Assembly: GCA_003220005.1 (NCBI GenBank)
Contig: QHRD01000012.1
Span: 1-34,615 of the forward strand
DNA: 34,615 nucleotides
Source: Verrucomicrobiota bacterium
GTDB taxonomy: Bacteria; Verrucomicrobiota; Verrucomicrobiia; Chthoniobacterales; UBA10450
Reading direction: 5' to 3'
Shown: in pieces, positions 8,557 to 18,303 of the stretch
Layout: every line of letters begins with the position of its first letter
Position numbering within the stretch: position 1 is the first letter of the stretch
The notes under the pieces: generated by a model
Told to the model about the DNA's origin: nothing
Seen by the model: the letters and a program-made list of their open reading frames with translations, nothing else
Databases searched by the model: none
Made by a program: the position numbers and the translations under genes

Positions 8557-10272
8557 TTACTCGACGTAGCCGAGAGCCTGGAGGCGTTCCTCGACTTTGG
8601 CAGCCTCTTCATCGGTGTAACCACTTGGTCGGTCCGTCGCGGACGTGCCGGAGGCAGCCCCAGATCGAATTGGCCGCGCAGCGAGGAAGTCCAGCTGATA
8701 GGCGTCGGCCAGCACTTTGCCGTCCATGTCTTCCGGCACAGGTACATCGAGCAAATGCAGAATCGTTGGCGCAATATCGATGAGTCGTGCGTTCGCGATC
8801 TCGGCGCCACTTCTAAAGGCCGGTCCACCGGCGATCACGATCCCATAGAGTCGGTGTGTACCACCCCATTCGGATTTTTCCGATGGGCGATGTTCCCGAA
8901 TGACGAGCGCCGGCTTATTTGTATCTTCGGGGAAGCTAGGCTGAGCCGAAAAAAGACTATCCTCACTCCACCAGTCGAGTACAAGGTCAGCACCTTCATG
9001 GGCAAACGGACCGTGAAAGATTTCGTTGCGGCGGTAGACTCGCTTAATGACTGGTTTACCTGTGCGCGGATCCTTTAGCTCGGCTAGTTTCCCGATGATA
9101 AATTCGATAAGAGCGTTGTATTCTGCTGGATCTACGATGCCTTGCGGCTTTATTCCTTTAAGATTGATCCAGATGCTCGGAGGCGAAGCGAGCACCTCGC
9201 TGCAGTAAGCCTTGGTTCGACTCCAGTCGATGCTCGTAAAGGACGAATAAGCCATTTCACTCTTCTGCCGAACCTTGGGAAAGAGCAGAGCGAGGCGGCT
9301 TTTCTGACGCGAAGTAAGAGTGCTGCGGAGCAGGGAGAACCCGAGGCGCAGGATCTTTTTGCCTAACTTGCGCACGCCAGACGTCGTCTTCGCGTGGTAA
9401 TGCAGTAGGCCGAGCTGGGCCAGGTACCGGTTAAGGAAAATCGTCCGGTCGACGACCGGGCCGCCGCCATGGTCTGAGACAACGAAGACAGTGGTCTCGG
9501 GCGGAAGACGATCGATGATTTGGCCGGCGGCAAAGTCGAGTCGCTCGTAGACCTTGCGGACTGTGTCCCCAAACTTCGGCGCCAGGTTTGGATCGTGAAT
9601 GAAATGATCCTTGTCCATATGGTGCCAGAAGTAATGCTGGACGGTGTCGATCGACATGAAAACAAACATCATCACGTCTTGCGGGTGATTCTCCAGCAAA
9701 TAGAGAGCGGCCTTAGTCCACTGATCGTCCATCTCTTTCATCTCCGCGATGACTTGCTTGCGCCGTTCATCGGTCGACATTGCGCCGAGGAACCGCAGAT
9801 CGAGTTGGATTCCGCCGAGATGCTTGACCAGTTCCTCCCGCAACTCGGGAGGATGAATGAAAGGACTGGTCACGGAAGGGGTGTCCATTCCGGAAATCTG
9901 GAATCCATTCAGAGGTTCGGGCGGATAAGTGAATGGGATGTTCATCGTGCCGACCGAGTAGCCGGCATCGTTCAAAAGCTTCCAGACCGTCGGAGAACGG
10001 CGCGACGTCGCGTTGGCATAATTCATCGCATACCCGCCATGTTCCGTTTCGACGAAATGAAAGATGCCGTGCTTACCCGGATTCTTGCCGGTCATAAATG
10101 AAGTCCAGGCGGGTGGAGTGATCGGAGGGAGAATGGACTCGAGCGGGCCTGACACGCCGGCTTTCATCAGTTTCGCCAGGTTCGGCATTTTGCCTTCCGC
10201 CACCAAGGGCCGGATGACTGTCCAAGTTGCGGCGTCCAAGCCGATGATGACTACTTTCGGAAGCTTTTTCAT
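8557..10272 (-). CDS. Alkaline phosphatase superfamily protein (COG3379-like predicted phosphohydrolase/phosphomutase)
   Basis: KVVIIGLDAATWTVIRPLVAEGKMPNLAKLMKAGVSGPLESILPPITPPAWTSFMTGKNPGKHGIFHF; VFVVSDHGGGP; C-terminus EERLQALGYVE. Confidence 0.85.
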   Translation of the reverse strand: MKKLPKVVIIGLDAATWTVIRPLVAEGKMPNLAKLMKAGVSGPLESILPPITPPAWTSFMTGKNPGKHGIFHFVETEHGGYAMNYANATSRRSPTVWKLLNDAGYSVGTMNIPFTYPPEPLNGFQISGMDTPSVTSPFIHPPELREELVKHLGGIQLDLRFLGAMSTDERRKQVIAEMKEMDDQWTKAALYLLENHPQDVMMFVFMSIDTVQHYFWHHMDKDHFIHDPNLAPKFGDTVRKVYERLDFAAGQIIDRLPPETTVFVVSDHGGGPVVDRTIFLNRYLAQLGLLHYHAKTTSGVRKLGKKILRLGFSLLRSTLTSRQKSRLALLFPKVRQKSEMAYSSFTSIDWSRTKAYCSEVLASPPSIWINLKGIKPQGIVDPAEYNALIEFIIGKLAELKDPRTGKPVIKRVYRRNEIFHGPFAHEGADLVLDWWSEDSLFSAQPSFPEDTNKPALVIREHRPSEKSEWGGTHRLYGIVIAGGPAFRSGAEIANARLIDIAPTILHLLDVPVPEDMDGKVLADAYQLDFLAARPIRSGAASGTSATDRPSGYTDEEAAKVEERLQALGYVE

Positions 10273-10339
10273 GTGATGATTACTTTAAACTTCACGCCGG
10301 CTTCCGTAAAGTTGCGCGGGCCAGACAGTCGCTCGACAT

Positions 10340-11395
10340 TCACTTGTAGACTCTCCAAGTCTGCATCCCGATTGGGTCGAATCGAAAATCGGTCACTGAA
10401 CTTCCCAGTGCGCTCAGACGCTCCCGAACGATATGCCGTTTATCAAACGGGCAGTAGAGTAAAAGGTGGCCACCTCCCCCAGCCCCGGTGATCTTGCCAC
10501 CGATCGCCCCGGCTTTTCGCGCTTCGTCGTAGAGCTCGTCAATGCGGGGAGTGGAAATGCCCTTGGCCATCTTCTTCTTCTGTAACCAGTTTTCATGCAG
10601 CATGTCACCAAAGCGGTCGAGATCGCCCGCGAGCAATGCCTTTTTCATTTCAATCGCGATCGCCTTCACTTGATCCATCGCCGCGAGCGGTTCCGCTTCA
10701 TGCTTTTTCGCGCTCTCTATCTGACTGTCGATGATCGGCTGGGATTCGCGGCTTCCCGTGAAACAGAGGATGAGATTGTATTCGAGTTCGTTAATTAAGA
10801 ACTCGCTGATTCGCAGGGGTGTAACCACTACCTCTTCGCCATTGAACTCCATAAAATTGAAGCCGCCGAAGGCCGCGGCATACTGATCCTGACGACCGCC
10901 TTTGATTCCGACGTCGTTGCGTTCGATGTCGAAGGCCAAACCCGCCATGCCAGCAGAGGTGATTGGTAGGCCGAGCAACTCACGGAACAAACCAATCAAG
11001 GCGACAGTAAATGTCGAGGAGCTTCCGAGCCCGGAGCCCGGCGGCGCGTCGGCATGGACGAAGAGATCGAAACCCTCGGTGCGGAACTTGTCGAGTTCGA
11101 AGCGCTTCAGCACGCCTTTGACGAGATCCATCTGTCCGTCGAACTTGAAGTGTTCCTCCTGCGTCCAGTAAACGACCGTTCCATAATCGAACGAGCGAAA
11201 GCCGATCGAACGTTCCGACTTTGGTACCAATGTGCCATAAACATACCGCGAGATCGTGGCGTTGAGCACACAGCCGCCGCGCGTATCGGCGTAAGGTGAG
11301 ACATCAGTACCGCCCCCACCGAAGCTTAGCCGCAGGGGCGCACGTGCGCGCACCAGTCTTATTTGCTTCAGGAAATTACGAGGCTGCGCAGTCAT
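10340..11395 (-). CDS. GHMP kinase, D-glycero-D-manno-heptose-7-phosphate kinase (HddA)-like
   Basis: RARAPLRLSFGGGGTDVSPYADTRGGCVLNATISRYVYGTL, PPGSGLGSSSTFTVALIGLF, GGKITGAGGGGHLLLYCP; likely start MTAQPRNFLKQIR at 11395. Confidence 0.8.
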   Translation of the reverse strand: MTAQPRNFLKQIRLVRARAPLRLSFGGGGTDVSPYADTRGGCVLNATISRYVYGTLVPKSERSIGFRSFDYGTVVYWTQEEHFKFDGQMDLVKGVLKRFELDKFRTEGFDLFVHADAPPGSGLGSSSTFTVALIGLFRELLGLPITSAGMAGLAFDIERNDVGIKGGRQDQYAAAFGGFNFMEFNGEEVVVTPLRISEFLINELEYNLILCFTGSRESQPIIDSQIESAKKHEAEPLAAMDQVKAIAIEMKKALLAGDLDRFGDMLHENWLQKKKMAKGISTPRIDELYDEARKAGAIGGKITGAGGGGHLLLYCPFDKRHIVRERLSALGSSVTDFRFDPIGMQTWRVYK

Positions 11396-12803
11396 GATAA
11401 AGCGACGGAGCAAGTGGTCTCCCTTCCATATCTCCCGGAACAGGCAGGCCAAACAACTGCAAAATCATGGGGGCAATGTCGATTATACGAACACCCTCGA
11501 TTCGGCGTCCACCTGGCAGATTACAGTTAGCTGGGCGGAAAAGGAAAATACCGTTTTCAGCATGATTGGCCCCGTCTGGTCCCGTGTCATTTTCGAAAGT
11601 GTGTATTTTCTCGCCGCCAACCGTGCCAACGGATCGCCAGTAGAGACCGCCAAAATAAACTATTAAGTCTGGTGCCACACCACGAATTTCTTTGTACAAT
11701 TCCTCCGGTCGGAAAACTTGCGTGCCAATTGCGCGTCCGTTTTCATCGGGGATCGCTTTTAATCCGACGCTCAGTTCGTCGCGCACTTTTTCATAATCCG
11801 CTGGTGCGATGGTTCCGTTTGGCTCCCGCCCCGCGACGTTGAGAAAGACACGCGCGTAGTATCCGCCGTCTCCCCACGCCTTCGTTCTGGACCAATCAAC
11901 TTTGACTTTAGAGAGCGGCGTTGCTCGGGCAGGCTCCATCCGCTTGGCGCCGTGATCGGAGACTACCAGCACGGCCGTCGCGTCATCGGCAAACGCGAGT
12001 AAGTCGCCGATTTGCCGGTCGATTTCTCGGTAGTAGTCACGAATCGCGTTCTCGAATTGGTTGCCCGGCACGTAAAAGCGATGAGCTGGATCCATATTGT
12101 CCCACAACGCATGATGGATACGGTCTACGCCCATCTCAACCATTATGAAATAATCCCAATTTTCTTTCGCCAGGAGATGCCGCGCGAGCTGGAAGCGTTT
12201 CCGGGTCATCTCATAAATGTCAGCTAAAATCTTCTCCTTGTTGCCGGATCGAAAATCACGCACGTCCAAAATGTATTCGCCAACTACCCGTTCGATCTCT
12301 TGTTTGAGTTCAGGCGGATGGGTGTACTCGCAGGTCGTGTCTGGAGTCAGGAAGTCGGTCACCATCAACCCATTCAAGCGGCGTGGCGGGTAGGTTCCCG
12401 GAACGCCTATCACGATGCAGCGTTTTCCGCTGCGCGAGAGGATATCCCAGAGCCGGTCTTCTTTGATCGCAAGCGAGTTGGCGATGGAATACCGATCATA
12501 GGAATAATCCGCACGGTTTCGAAACCCGTAAACTCCAAGCCGGCCAGGACTTTTCGAGGACATCATCACCGACCACGCCGGTACTGTAATGGGTGGATCG
12601 CACGAGCGAAGCGGTCCGTACAGCCCGCTCCGGCAGATCGACTTCAAGTTTGGCAAATCATTAAGCCAACGATCGAAGATCAACTCAGGCGCTGCGCAGT
12701 CCAGTCCAATCACCATGACTCGCCTCCGCGGTTTTTCCGGGCCGGTCCCTAAGGTCCGTTTGAGGACATCGCGCGAGGATTGATCTGAAAATATGTTTTC
12801 CAA
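11376..12803 (-). CDS. Second alkaline phosphatase superfamily protein (COG3379-like)
   Basis: RRVMVIGLDCAAPELIFDRWLNDLPNLKSICRSGLYGPLRSCDPPITVPAWSVMMSSKSPGRLGVYGFRNR; VLVVSDHGAKRM. Confidence 0.85.
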   Translation of the reverse strand: MENIFSDQSSRDVLKRTLGTGPEKPRRRVMVIGLDCAAPELIFDRWLNDLPNLKSICRSGLYGPLRSCDPPITVPAWSVMMSSKSPGRLGVYGFRNRADYSYDRYSIANSLAIKEDRLWDILSRSGKRCIVIGVPGTYPPRRLNGLMVTDFLTPDTTCEYTHPPELKQEIERVVGEYILDVRDFRSGNKEKILADIYEMTRKRFQLARHLLAKENWDYFIMVEMGVDRIHHALWDNMDPAHRFYVPGNQFENAIRDYYREIDRQIGDLLAFADDATAVLVVSDHGAKRMEPARATPLSKVKVDWSRTKAWGDGGYYARVFLNVAGREPNGTIAPADYEKVRDELSVGLKAIPDENGRAIGTQVFRPEELYKEIRGVAPDLIVYFGGLYWRSVGTVGGEKIHTFENDTGPDGANHAENGIFLFRPANCNLPGGRRIEGVRIIDIAPMILQLFGLPVPGDMEGRPLAPSLYHDCAAS

Positions 12804-12901
12804 AATTATGCTCTCTAGTGCGTCGCTGCCGTCGACGCGCAGATGTGCGTGTCGCCGACAAGAATCTCAAAACAATGCGCTTTTGATTCTCAATCCATGA
12901 T

Positions 12902-14287
12902 TCAGCGAACTGCCACCTGCACTGACGGCGAATCCGCGGGCACTACAATTGCTATTTGCGTGGACTGTCCGAATCGACTCGTAGCCCAGATCTCAGCAAG
13001 GCGGACGAAAAAGTATGCAAATATGACAGGCCAGAGTACCAGCAGGGTGATGTCTCGGCCGAGGTTGAAAGTAAGACTGGCGCTAACCATGAACAACGCC
13101 ATGCGCAACAGCGATTTTCTTTGCTCCCACCAGCGAACGAGCAGTCCAGCCCAAATCGCCATCAGGATGCCGGCGGCCACTGGGCCAAGGATTTGTCCAA
13201 AGTTCAAAACGCCGCCGCCGATCATTCCGGTGGCAACGGTCGTGCTCACACCCAGGTCCCCTTCGTCACTCTCGAAACCGCGCCACATTGCGTAGTCAAT
13301 TCCGAGCAATGGCTTCGAGGGCCAGATCACGCGCGGGATGAAATTGAGCAGCTCATTCAAATATCTTGCGCCATACGCGGGAGACGCCTCACCGGAATCC
13401 AAGTAAGCGTTCACAAAGCACAGCTCCTCAATCATGTTCAGCCCGACTTGGGGCAAAGGTTCATCGACGAGCTCGTATGGATTTTTAGCAGCCAGCAAAT
13501 CTCTGAAGCCAGTGTTGCGAAACGCCGTCACAAACCTGAAACCTTGATCCAAGCAGACGAACGCCACGGCCAGAACGGCGAGTCTTATAACCAGAGAACG
13601 CCGGCCATATAATAGATAGGTGATGATGAACGGCAGAATGGCCGCAAGGAAGGCGCTGCGCGCTCCTTGCAAAAAGAAATAGGGGAGAGTAATAGCGAAC
13701 ATCGCGACACCGATTCGGCGCCAGAAGGTGGTCCGTTGAAAAAATATCAAAACGCCGAGAGACGCTGTTACGGCGTTAAAGACATATGCTGCTGACGCGA
13801 TAAGGAATCCAGTCGCCGAACTTTCCACTGCTCCACGCGCCCACATCGTCACGCCTGCGCGGGAATCCACCGGAAACATCGCGCCGATCACATCACCACC
13901 CATCCGGGCGATACCAATCGCAAAGAGTAGAAACCAAATGGTCCCGGCGGCAATTAAGATCCGTTCAGGGGTCAAGCGCTGCATGGCAGCAAGAACGCCA
14001 GTACTTGGTCGGCTCAGAACCCAACGCGCTGCCGCAGGCATGACAACGCGGAACCCGATCAAAAACAATAGTACCTGTCCATAACTTTGGCCTAACAAGA
14101 AGGGAGGAAGGTAACCATATTCTTCCGGATTAAGAAAAGGATCGACGAAATACCATGCGAAAACGGTTACGTAGATGACAATCTCGATACCAAAGCTGTC
14201 TCGCTTCAGCAGCCTCACGCAACTCTCCACCGTCAAGATCAGCAACGCGGCGGCAGCAAGATAGAATGTCAACTCATTCGTAACCAT
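12902..14287 (-). CDS. Wzy-like O-antigen/oligosaccharide repeat-unit polymerase (multi-pass membrane protein)
   Basis: Many hydrophobic segments; GARYLNELLNFIPRVIWPSKPLLGIDYAMWRGFESDEGDLGVSTTVATGMIGGGVLNFGQILGPVAAGIL resembles the large loop and C-terminal half of polymerase families. Confidence 0.65.
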   Translation of the reverse strand: MVTNELTFYLAAAALLILTVESCVRLLKRDSFGIEIVIYVTVFAWYFVDPFLNPEEYGYLPPFLLGQSYGQVLLFLIGFRVVMPAAARWVLSRPSTGVLAAMQRLTPERILIAAGTIWFLLFAIGIARMGGDVIGAMFPVDSRAGVTMWARGAVESSATGFLIASAAYVFNAVTASLGVLIFFQRTTFWRRIGVAMFAITLPYFFLQGARSAFLAAILPFIITYLLYGRRSLVIRLAVLAVAFVCLDQGFRFVTAFRNTGFRDLLAAKNPYELVDEPLPQVGLNMIEELCFVNAYLDSGEASPAYGARYLNELLNFIPRVIWPSKPLLGIDYAMWRGFESDEGDLGVSTTVATGMIGGGVLNFGQILGPVAAGILMAIWAGLLVRWWEQRKSLLRMALFMVSASLTFNLGRDITLLVLWPVIFAYFFVRLAEIWATSRFGQSTQIAIVVPADSPSVQVAVR

Positions 14288-14469
14288 GGAGCAGAAACCG
14301 AGGCGCTAATTATAATGCATAAGAACTAAAATTTAAAAGCCTTATCGAATCGCTACAGCACCGTACCGGTCTTTGCAGCCGCTCAGCAAACGCCGGGGTT
14401 GTGAATTCGTCACGCAAAACCGCAGGGACTTCTGACTCTTGATCTCCGAAATCCGACTCGCAGACTTCG

Positions 14470-16575
14470 CTAATTGTTGGCGAAGCACTTTAGCGCCTCC
14501 ACCAGCCGTTCGCCGTAACGCACCCAGATGTAATCGAGCGCCCGTTTGCGCGCCGCACGCGACAGGCGCTCGCGTTTTTGCCGATCTTCGACGAGTTCGG
14601 CAATCGCGTTTGCCACTGCTTCAGCATTCCGGGATGGCACGATCCGGCCCTCAATGCCATCGCGCACAATGGACCCCGCCTCTCGTGTCGTTACAACTGG
14701 AACTCCGCAGGCGAGCGCTTCATACGTTGCTTCCGCCGAGCCTTCTGCCAGCGACGGCAGCACAAATAGATCGGCGGACGCGAACTCGCGGGTCATTCCC
14801 GACCGAGGCACCCGGCCGAGAAACGTCAGGTAACGACACTGTCTCTGGTTCGCGACCGATTGCTCTACATGGCCAGCAACCCGGAACTCATAATGCAACC
14901 CGTGCTCGACAAGTTTTTCCGCCGCCATTGCGAGATAATGGATGCCCTTCCGCAACTCCGCTGTCCCTGCAAAGAGAATCCGGCCATGCACTGGTTCATC
15001 AGGTACAGAAAGCATTTCCGGATTTACGCCGTAAGGCACGATCGCCGCGTGTTCGATTGGGAATCCAAAGTTGCGGACCAGATCATCGCGCACCCATTCC
15101 GAAGGGCAGATCGCAAAATCTGCGTCCGCACGCGGCCCGCCCGAGGAGTCAAACCCGCGGCAGACGGCGGCGTAATCAGGTACGTTTTCTTCCCAGCCCG
15201 GGAACTCCTTTCTCTCCTCCGTAAGAATGCGCTCAGTGCTGAGCGCGAGATAAATCTCTGATATCACGATGAGCCCGCGCCGTTTTCCTTCTGCAAACAG
15301 TGGCCCGCATTCCCCCAGCATCGAGTACATATGAGTGGCATTGCCAAAGCCGCGCCGCGCCATCGCCCTGCCGAGCGCATCGGAAAAACGGACATCCTCG
15401 CGACACGCCGCAGCCGGATCGCGCGCGATGATTACTCGGCGAAATACATGGGGCAGCGTGATCGCGGGAAACGTCGTTGTCTTCGCTCGAATGTCGAAGG
15501 GCAAACGCCGCCCGACCAACCGACGCGCGGATTCGCCAACAAGTGGCAACACCCAGGCAGCGGAAAAAACGGCGCTAGGACCAATATTACCCGCGACGTC
15601 AGTATAGAAACGCTCAAGCATCCCTGCTTTTTGCAGAATAACCGGAACGGCATAACCGCGTCTCGCGCCGACCTGAGCAACGATAAATTTCATCAAAAAG
15701 CTCGTACGAAAGACGGCGGGCTGAAAGCCGAAAACGGGCGTCTGCGTGATTTCAAGACAAGCGAAGCCAACGTTTGTAAGACAATACGGAACCCCAGCCA
15801 ACGCCTGCCACCACCAGCCAGGTTCCCGAATTACCCAGGACCAACCCCGTTTGCACGCGTAGCGAAACTGCGAGGAGACACGCCAAATCACGATGCCGAT
15901 AGCAAATGGTAGAGGACATCGCAAAAGGGTGCTCCACAATTCGTTGCGAGCGTGGCGATGATGGTTCCGCATCTCGCTGCGCGCTTTGCCGGAATAGTGA
16001 TGACGGATCGTGATAACGGGCGAAAAAAGCACGTCATACCCCGCCGCTACACATTGCAGGGCGTAGTCCGGCTCTTCATACATGTGGAAAAATAGCGGCT
16101 CAAACCCGGGCAACTGTAGATAAGTGGATCGGCGCAGCACCGCGCCGGAGTTAGCAAACGAGCGCGTCAAATGTTCCGCGCCGAATTCTGTCTGCGAAAG
16201 CGTTGCGGGATATTCATCGCTTCGCTGTGGAAAGTGAAGAACAGCCAGTTTTGGTTTTTCCTCAAAGAACCGACTGACCAGGGCGAAACAATCCAACTGT
16301 TCCGGGTAGCTGTCGTCATCCAAGGCAAACACAAGATCGGCGCTCGCCTGCTGCATCATAACATCCCGACAAGCAACAGACCCGCGCGCGCTTTTGTTTA
16401 TGATCACCGTTGCATGCGGCACGTGCTTCCGGATGACGTTCATCGTGTCATCTGCACAACCGTCGGCTGTGATCAATACTTCAGCAGGCGGAGGATTGAG
16501 CGCGGCAATTCTCTCACAGGTGCGCTCTAATGCCTCAGCGCGATTGCGCGTTGTGATCATGATTGAGCTAGTCAA
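14470..16575 (-). CDS. Two-domain glycosyltransferase: N-terminal GT2, C-terminal GT4
   Basis: N-term SSIMITTRNRAEALERTCERIAALNPPPAEVLITADGCADDT...FALDDDSYPE; C-term VNPEMLSVPDEPVHGRILFAGTAELRKGIHYLAMAAEKL...VLPSLAEGSAEATYEALACGVPVVTTREAGSIVRDGIEGRIV. Confidence 0.85.
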   Translation of the reverse strand: MTSSIMITTRNRAEALERTCERIAALNPPPAEVLITADGCADDTMNVIRKHVPHATVIINKSARGSVACRDVMMQQASADLVFALDDDSYPEQLDCFALVSRFFEEKPKLAVLHFPQRSDEYPATLSQTEFGAEHLTRSFANSGAVLRRSTYLQLPGFEPLFFHMYEEPDYALQCVAAGYDVLFSPVITIRHHYSGKARSEMRNHHRHARNELWSTLLRCPLPFAIGIVIWRVSSQFRYACKRGWSWVIREPGWWWQALAGVPYCLTNVGFACLEITQTPVFGFQPAVFRTSFLMKFIVAQVGARRGYAVPVILQKAGMLERFYTDVAGNIGPSAVFSAAWVLPLVGESARRLVGRRLPFDIRAKTTTFPAITLPHVFRRVIIARDPAAACREDVRFSDALGRAMARRGFGNATHMYSMLGECGPLFAEGKRRGLIVISEIYLALSTERILTEERKEFPGWEENVPDYAAVCRGFDSSGGPRADADFAICPSEWVRDDLVRNFGFPIEHAAIVPYGVNPEMLSVPDEPVHGRILFAGTAELRKGIHYLAMAAEKLVEHGLHYEFRVAGHVEQSVANQRQCRYLTFLGRVPRSGMTREFASADLFVLPSLAEGSAEATYEALACGVPVVTTREAGSIVRDGIEGRIVPSRNAEAVANAIAELVEDRQKRERLSRAARKRALDYIWVRYGERLVEALKCFANN

Positions 16576-16584
16576 TTGCCCGCT

Positions 16585-17304
16585 TCAATTTTGTTGGGCT
16601 GTTACCAACGACTCCTTTAAGGCGAACGTGTCTTGATCGCTCTCGATCCACCAGTACCCCCTGGTGTTCAACAACTGACGTGATGCCAGGCGTTCCGCCT
16701 TGCTCAGATGCAGCGACTCGAAGTTGAGCACCTCAGGCTCCACACCCGCATCAAAAAACCACTTCAGTATCTGATAATCCATGCCTTCCGTGTCCACCTG
16801 AAGGATATGGGGGCGCTCACCATGAAACATCTTCACCAGGGAACCGACGGAAACAGAATCTACTTCGATCTCGCGAACGTCCTTCGCATCGGAGCCAAAT
16901 CGGCGGTGGTGTTGAGCTACAAGGCTCGCCGTCGGCGAGGCGTCCGAACCGGGCACGTAAAGTTTTACCACGCCATCGCGCTCTGCCACCGCAGCATTGA
17001 TTAGAGAGACTCTTGGATTAGTTCCATAATGCGCTACCAAACGCTCGTACGGAATTTTTTGCGGTTCCACCAAGATCGCAGAAACGTTTTCGTTTTGAAG
17101 AATCTCCAAAAGTGGATCACAAGCGTGTCCGTCAAATGCCCCAATTTGGAGGACATGAATTGTCCCGTTTCGCCTTGCCCGTAAGAGAGCGAATCCCAAA
17201 ACGAGAAGATTCCCGTGGACCTGTGGCCAGCGGTAGTCGCGCGCTAGTTTGTAGCCGCTCTTTCGAAGCAAGCATCCAAGTTGATACCGCAGGTTAATGA
17301 ACAT
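16585..17304 (-). CDS. FkbM family methyltransferase
   Basis: IHVLQIGAFDGHACDPLLEILQNENVSAILVEPQKIPYERLVAHYG...PHILQVDTEGMDYQILKWFFDAGVEPEVLNFESLHL. Confidence 0.8.
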   Translation of the reverse strand: MFINLRYQLGCLLRKSGYKLARDYRWPQVHGNLLVLGFALLRARRNGTIHVLQIGAFDGHACDPLLEILQNENVSAILVEPQKIPYERLVAHYGTNPRVSLINAAVAERDGVVKLYVPGSDASPTASLVAQHHRRFGSDAKDVREIEVDSVSVGSLVKMFHGERPHILQVDTEGMDYQILKWFFDAGVEPEVLNFESLHLSKAERLASRQLLNTRGYWWIESDQDTFALKESLVTAQQN

Positions 17305-18136
17305 TTTGGTCTCTTAATTTGGCACTCACTATCTCATGGAGCTTTGCAAACACTTTTAGATCATCAGTATCGGCCAAAATTCCGGACTCAAGCCATGCAT
17401 CGTTAATGGAGCGGAACTTCGTTTGGTCCTGATCCAGGGCAAATTCTATAGTGCGGCGCGACGAAAACCCGAACTCACCAGGATCGATCCATCTGGCACC
17501 AGAAAGAATCCCGTTTTTTACGGTGGCATGGGCATGATATATGGGGATGCATCCTGCTCGCACGGCGTTGACGAATTTTTCAGTAAAGTAGTTGGGTTCG
17601 GTGCAGTTCTCCAGACATACAGCAACCTTGTAGCTGGACAAAAGCCGGATGTTCTCTTCGCTGTAGACATCAGTGCTGGGAGACGCTTTCCCCGCATAGT
17701 TATCTGGCGGCCTTTGAATCCAGAGCTTCGGAAAATGGCGGAAGCTCGCCCAGGCGTCGGGCTTGCCGAATAGCTCGACGTGTCGATCTAATATCATCCT
17801 GTTCCGGAGCCGGAAGTGAGGCTTGAGGAACCAGAGGCGTCCACCGAAATTGTTGACAGTAGCAATTGCGGCTTGTTTCACCGAAGGCACTCGTGGCCGC
17901 GACAAACTACCGCTGTGTGTTGGATGCGGAACGCGATGAGTTGCGTCCGGATGCGCGTAATAAACCCGTTCCGACGCGTCGAGCTCTCGAACAAGCCGCC
18001 TCCCTACAGGGTGCGAGCGGAAATGGGGATGCCACGAAGGTTCCATCGTGAACCAGAGCTTCGGGCCGTCGAACCTGAGCAGTTCGTCGCTTGGATCGTA
18101 CAACACAAGTAAAGCGTCGGCTTCCGCAAGGGGCAC
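17294..18136 (-). CDS. GT10 (fucosyltransferase)-like glycosyltransferase; 5' end uncertain
   Basis: YKVAVCLENCTEPNYFTEKFVNAVRAGCIPIYHAHATVKNGIL resembles the conserved GT10 C-terminal motif. Called start is GTG at 18136; the reading frame is open and protein-like further upstream. Confidence 0.65.
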   Translation of the reverse strand: MPLAEADALLVLYDPSDELLRFDGPKLWFTMEPSWHPHFRSHPVGRRLVRELDASERVYYAHPDATHRVPHPTHSGSLSRPRVPSVKQAAIATVNNFGGRLWFLKPHFRLRNRMILDRHVELFGKPDAWASFRHFPKLWIQRPPDNYAGKASPSTDVYSEENIRLLSSYKVAVCLENCTEPNYFTEKFVNAVRAGCIPIYHAHATVKNGILSGARWIDPGEFGFSSRRTIEFALDQDQTKFRSINDAWLESGILADTDDLKVFAKLHEIVSAKLRDQNVH

Positions 18137-18303
18137 GCGCGGGGAATAAAGGATGCCGGCGAGTCGAAAATCTTCCCATGAATCGGTCTTGAACTGCTGC
18201 GAGACAATTCTACAACTGTATTCCGTCTTCGTGTTCAGGATCGCGCCCCCTCCATGTCGACGAGTTTGTTTTTACTCTCCATGGGGCTCCATTACCAACA
18301 ATG

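Noticed and set aside
12804-12901. Possible small RNA or regulatory leader between the AlkP gene and the polymerase gene
   Set aside because: Only 98 bp with no convincing hairpin, promoter or repeat.
14439-15224. Long plus-strand ORF 14439..15224 (261 aa)
   Set aside because: Fully antisense to the convincing GT2-GT4 gene; Arg/Pro-rich composition typical of antisense frames in GC-rich DNA.
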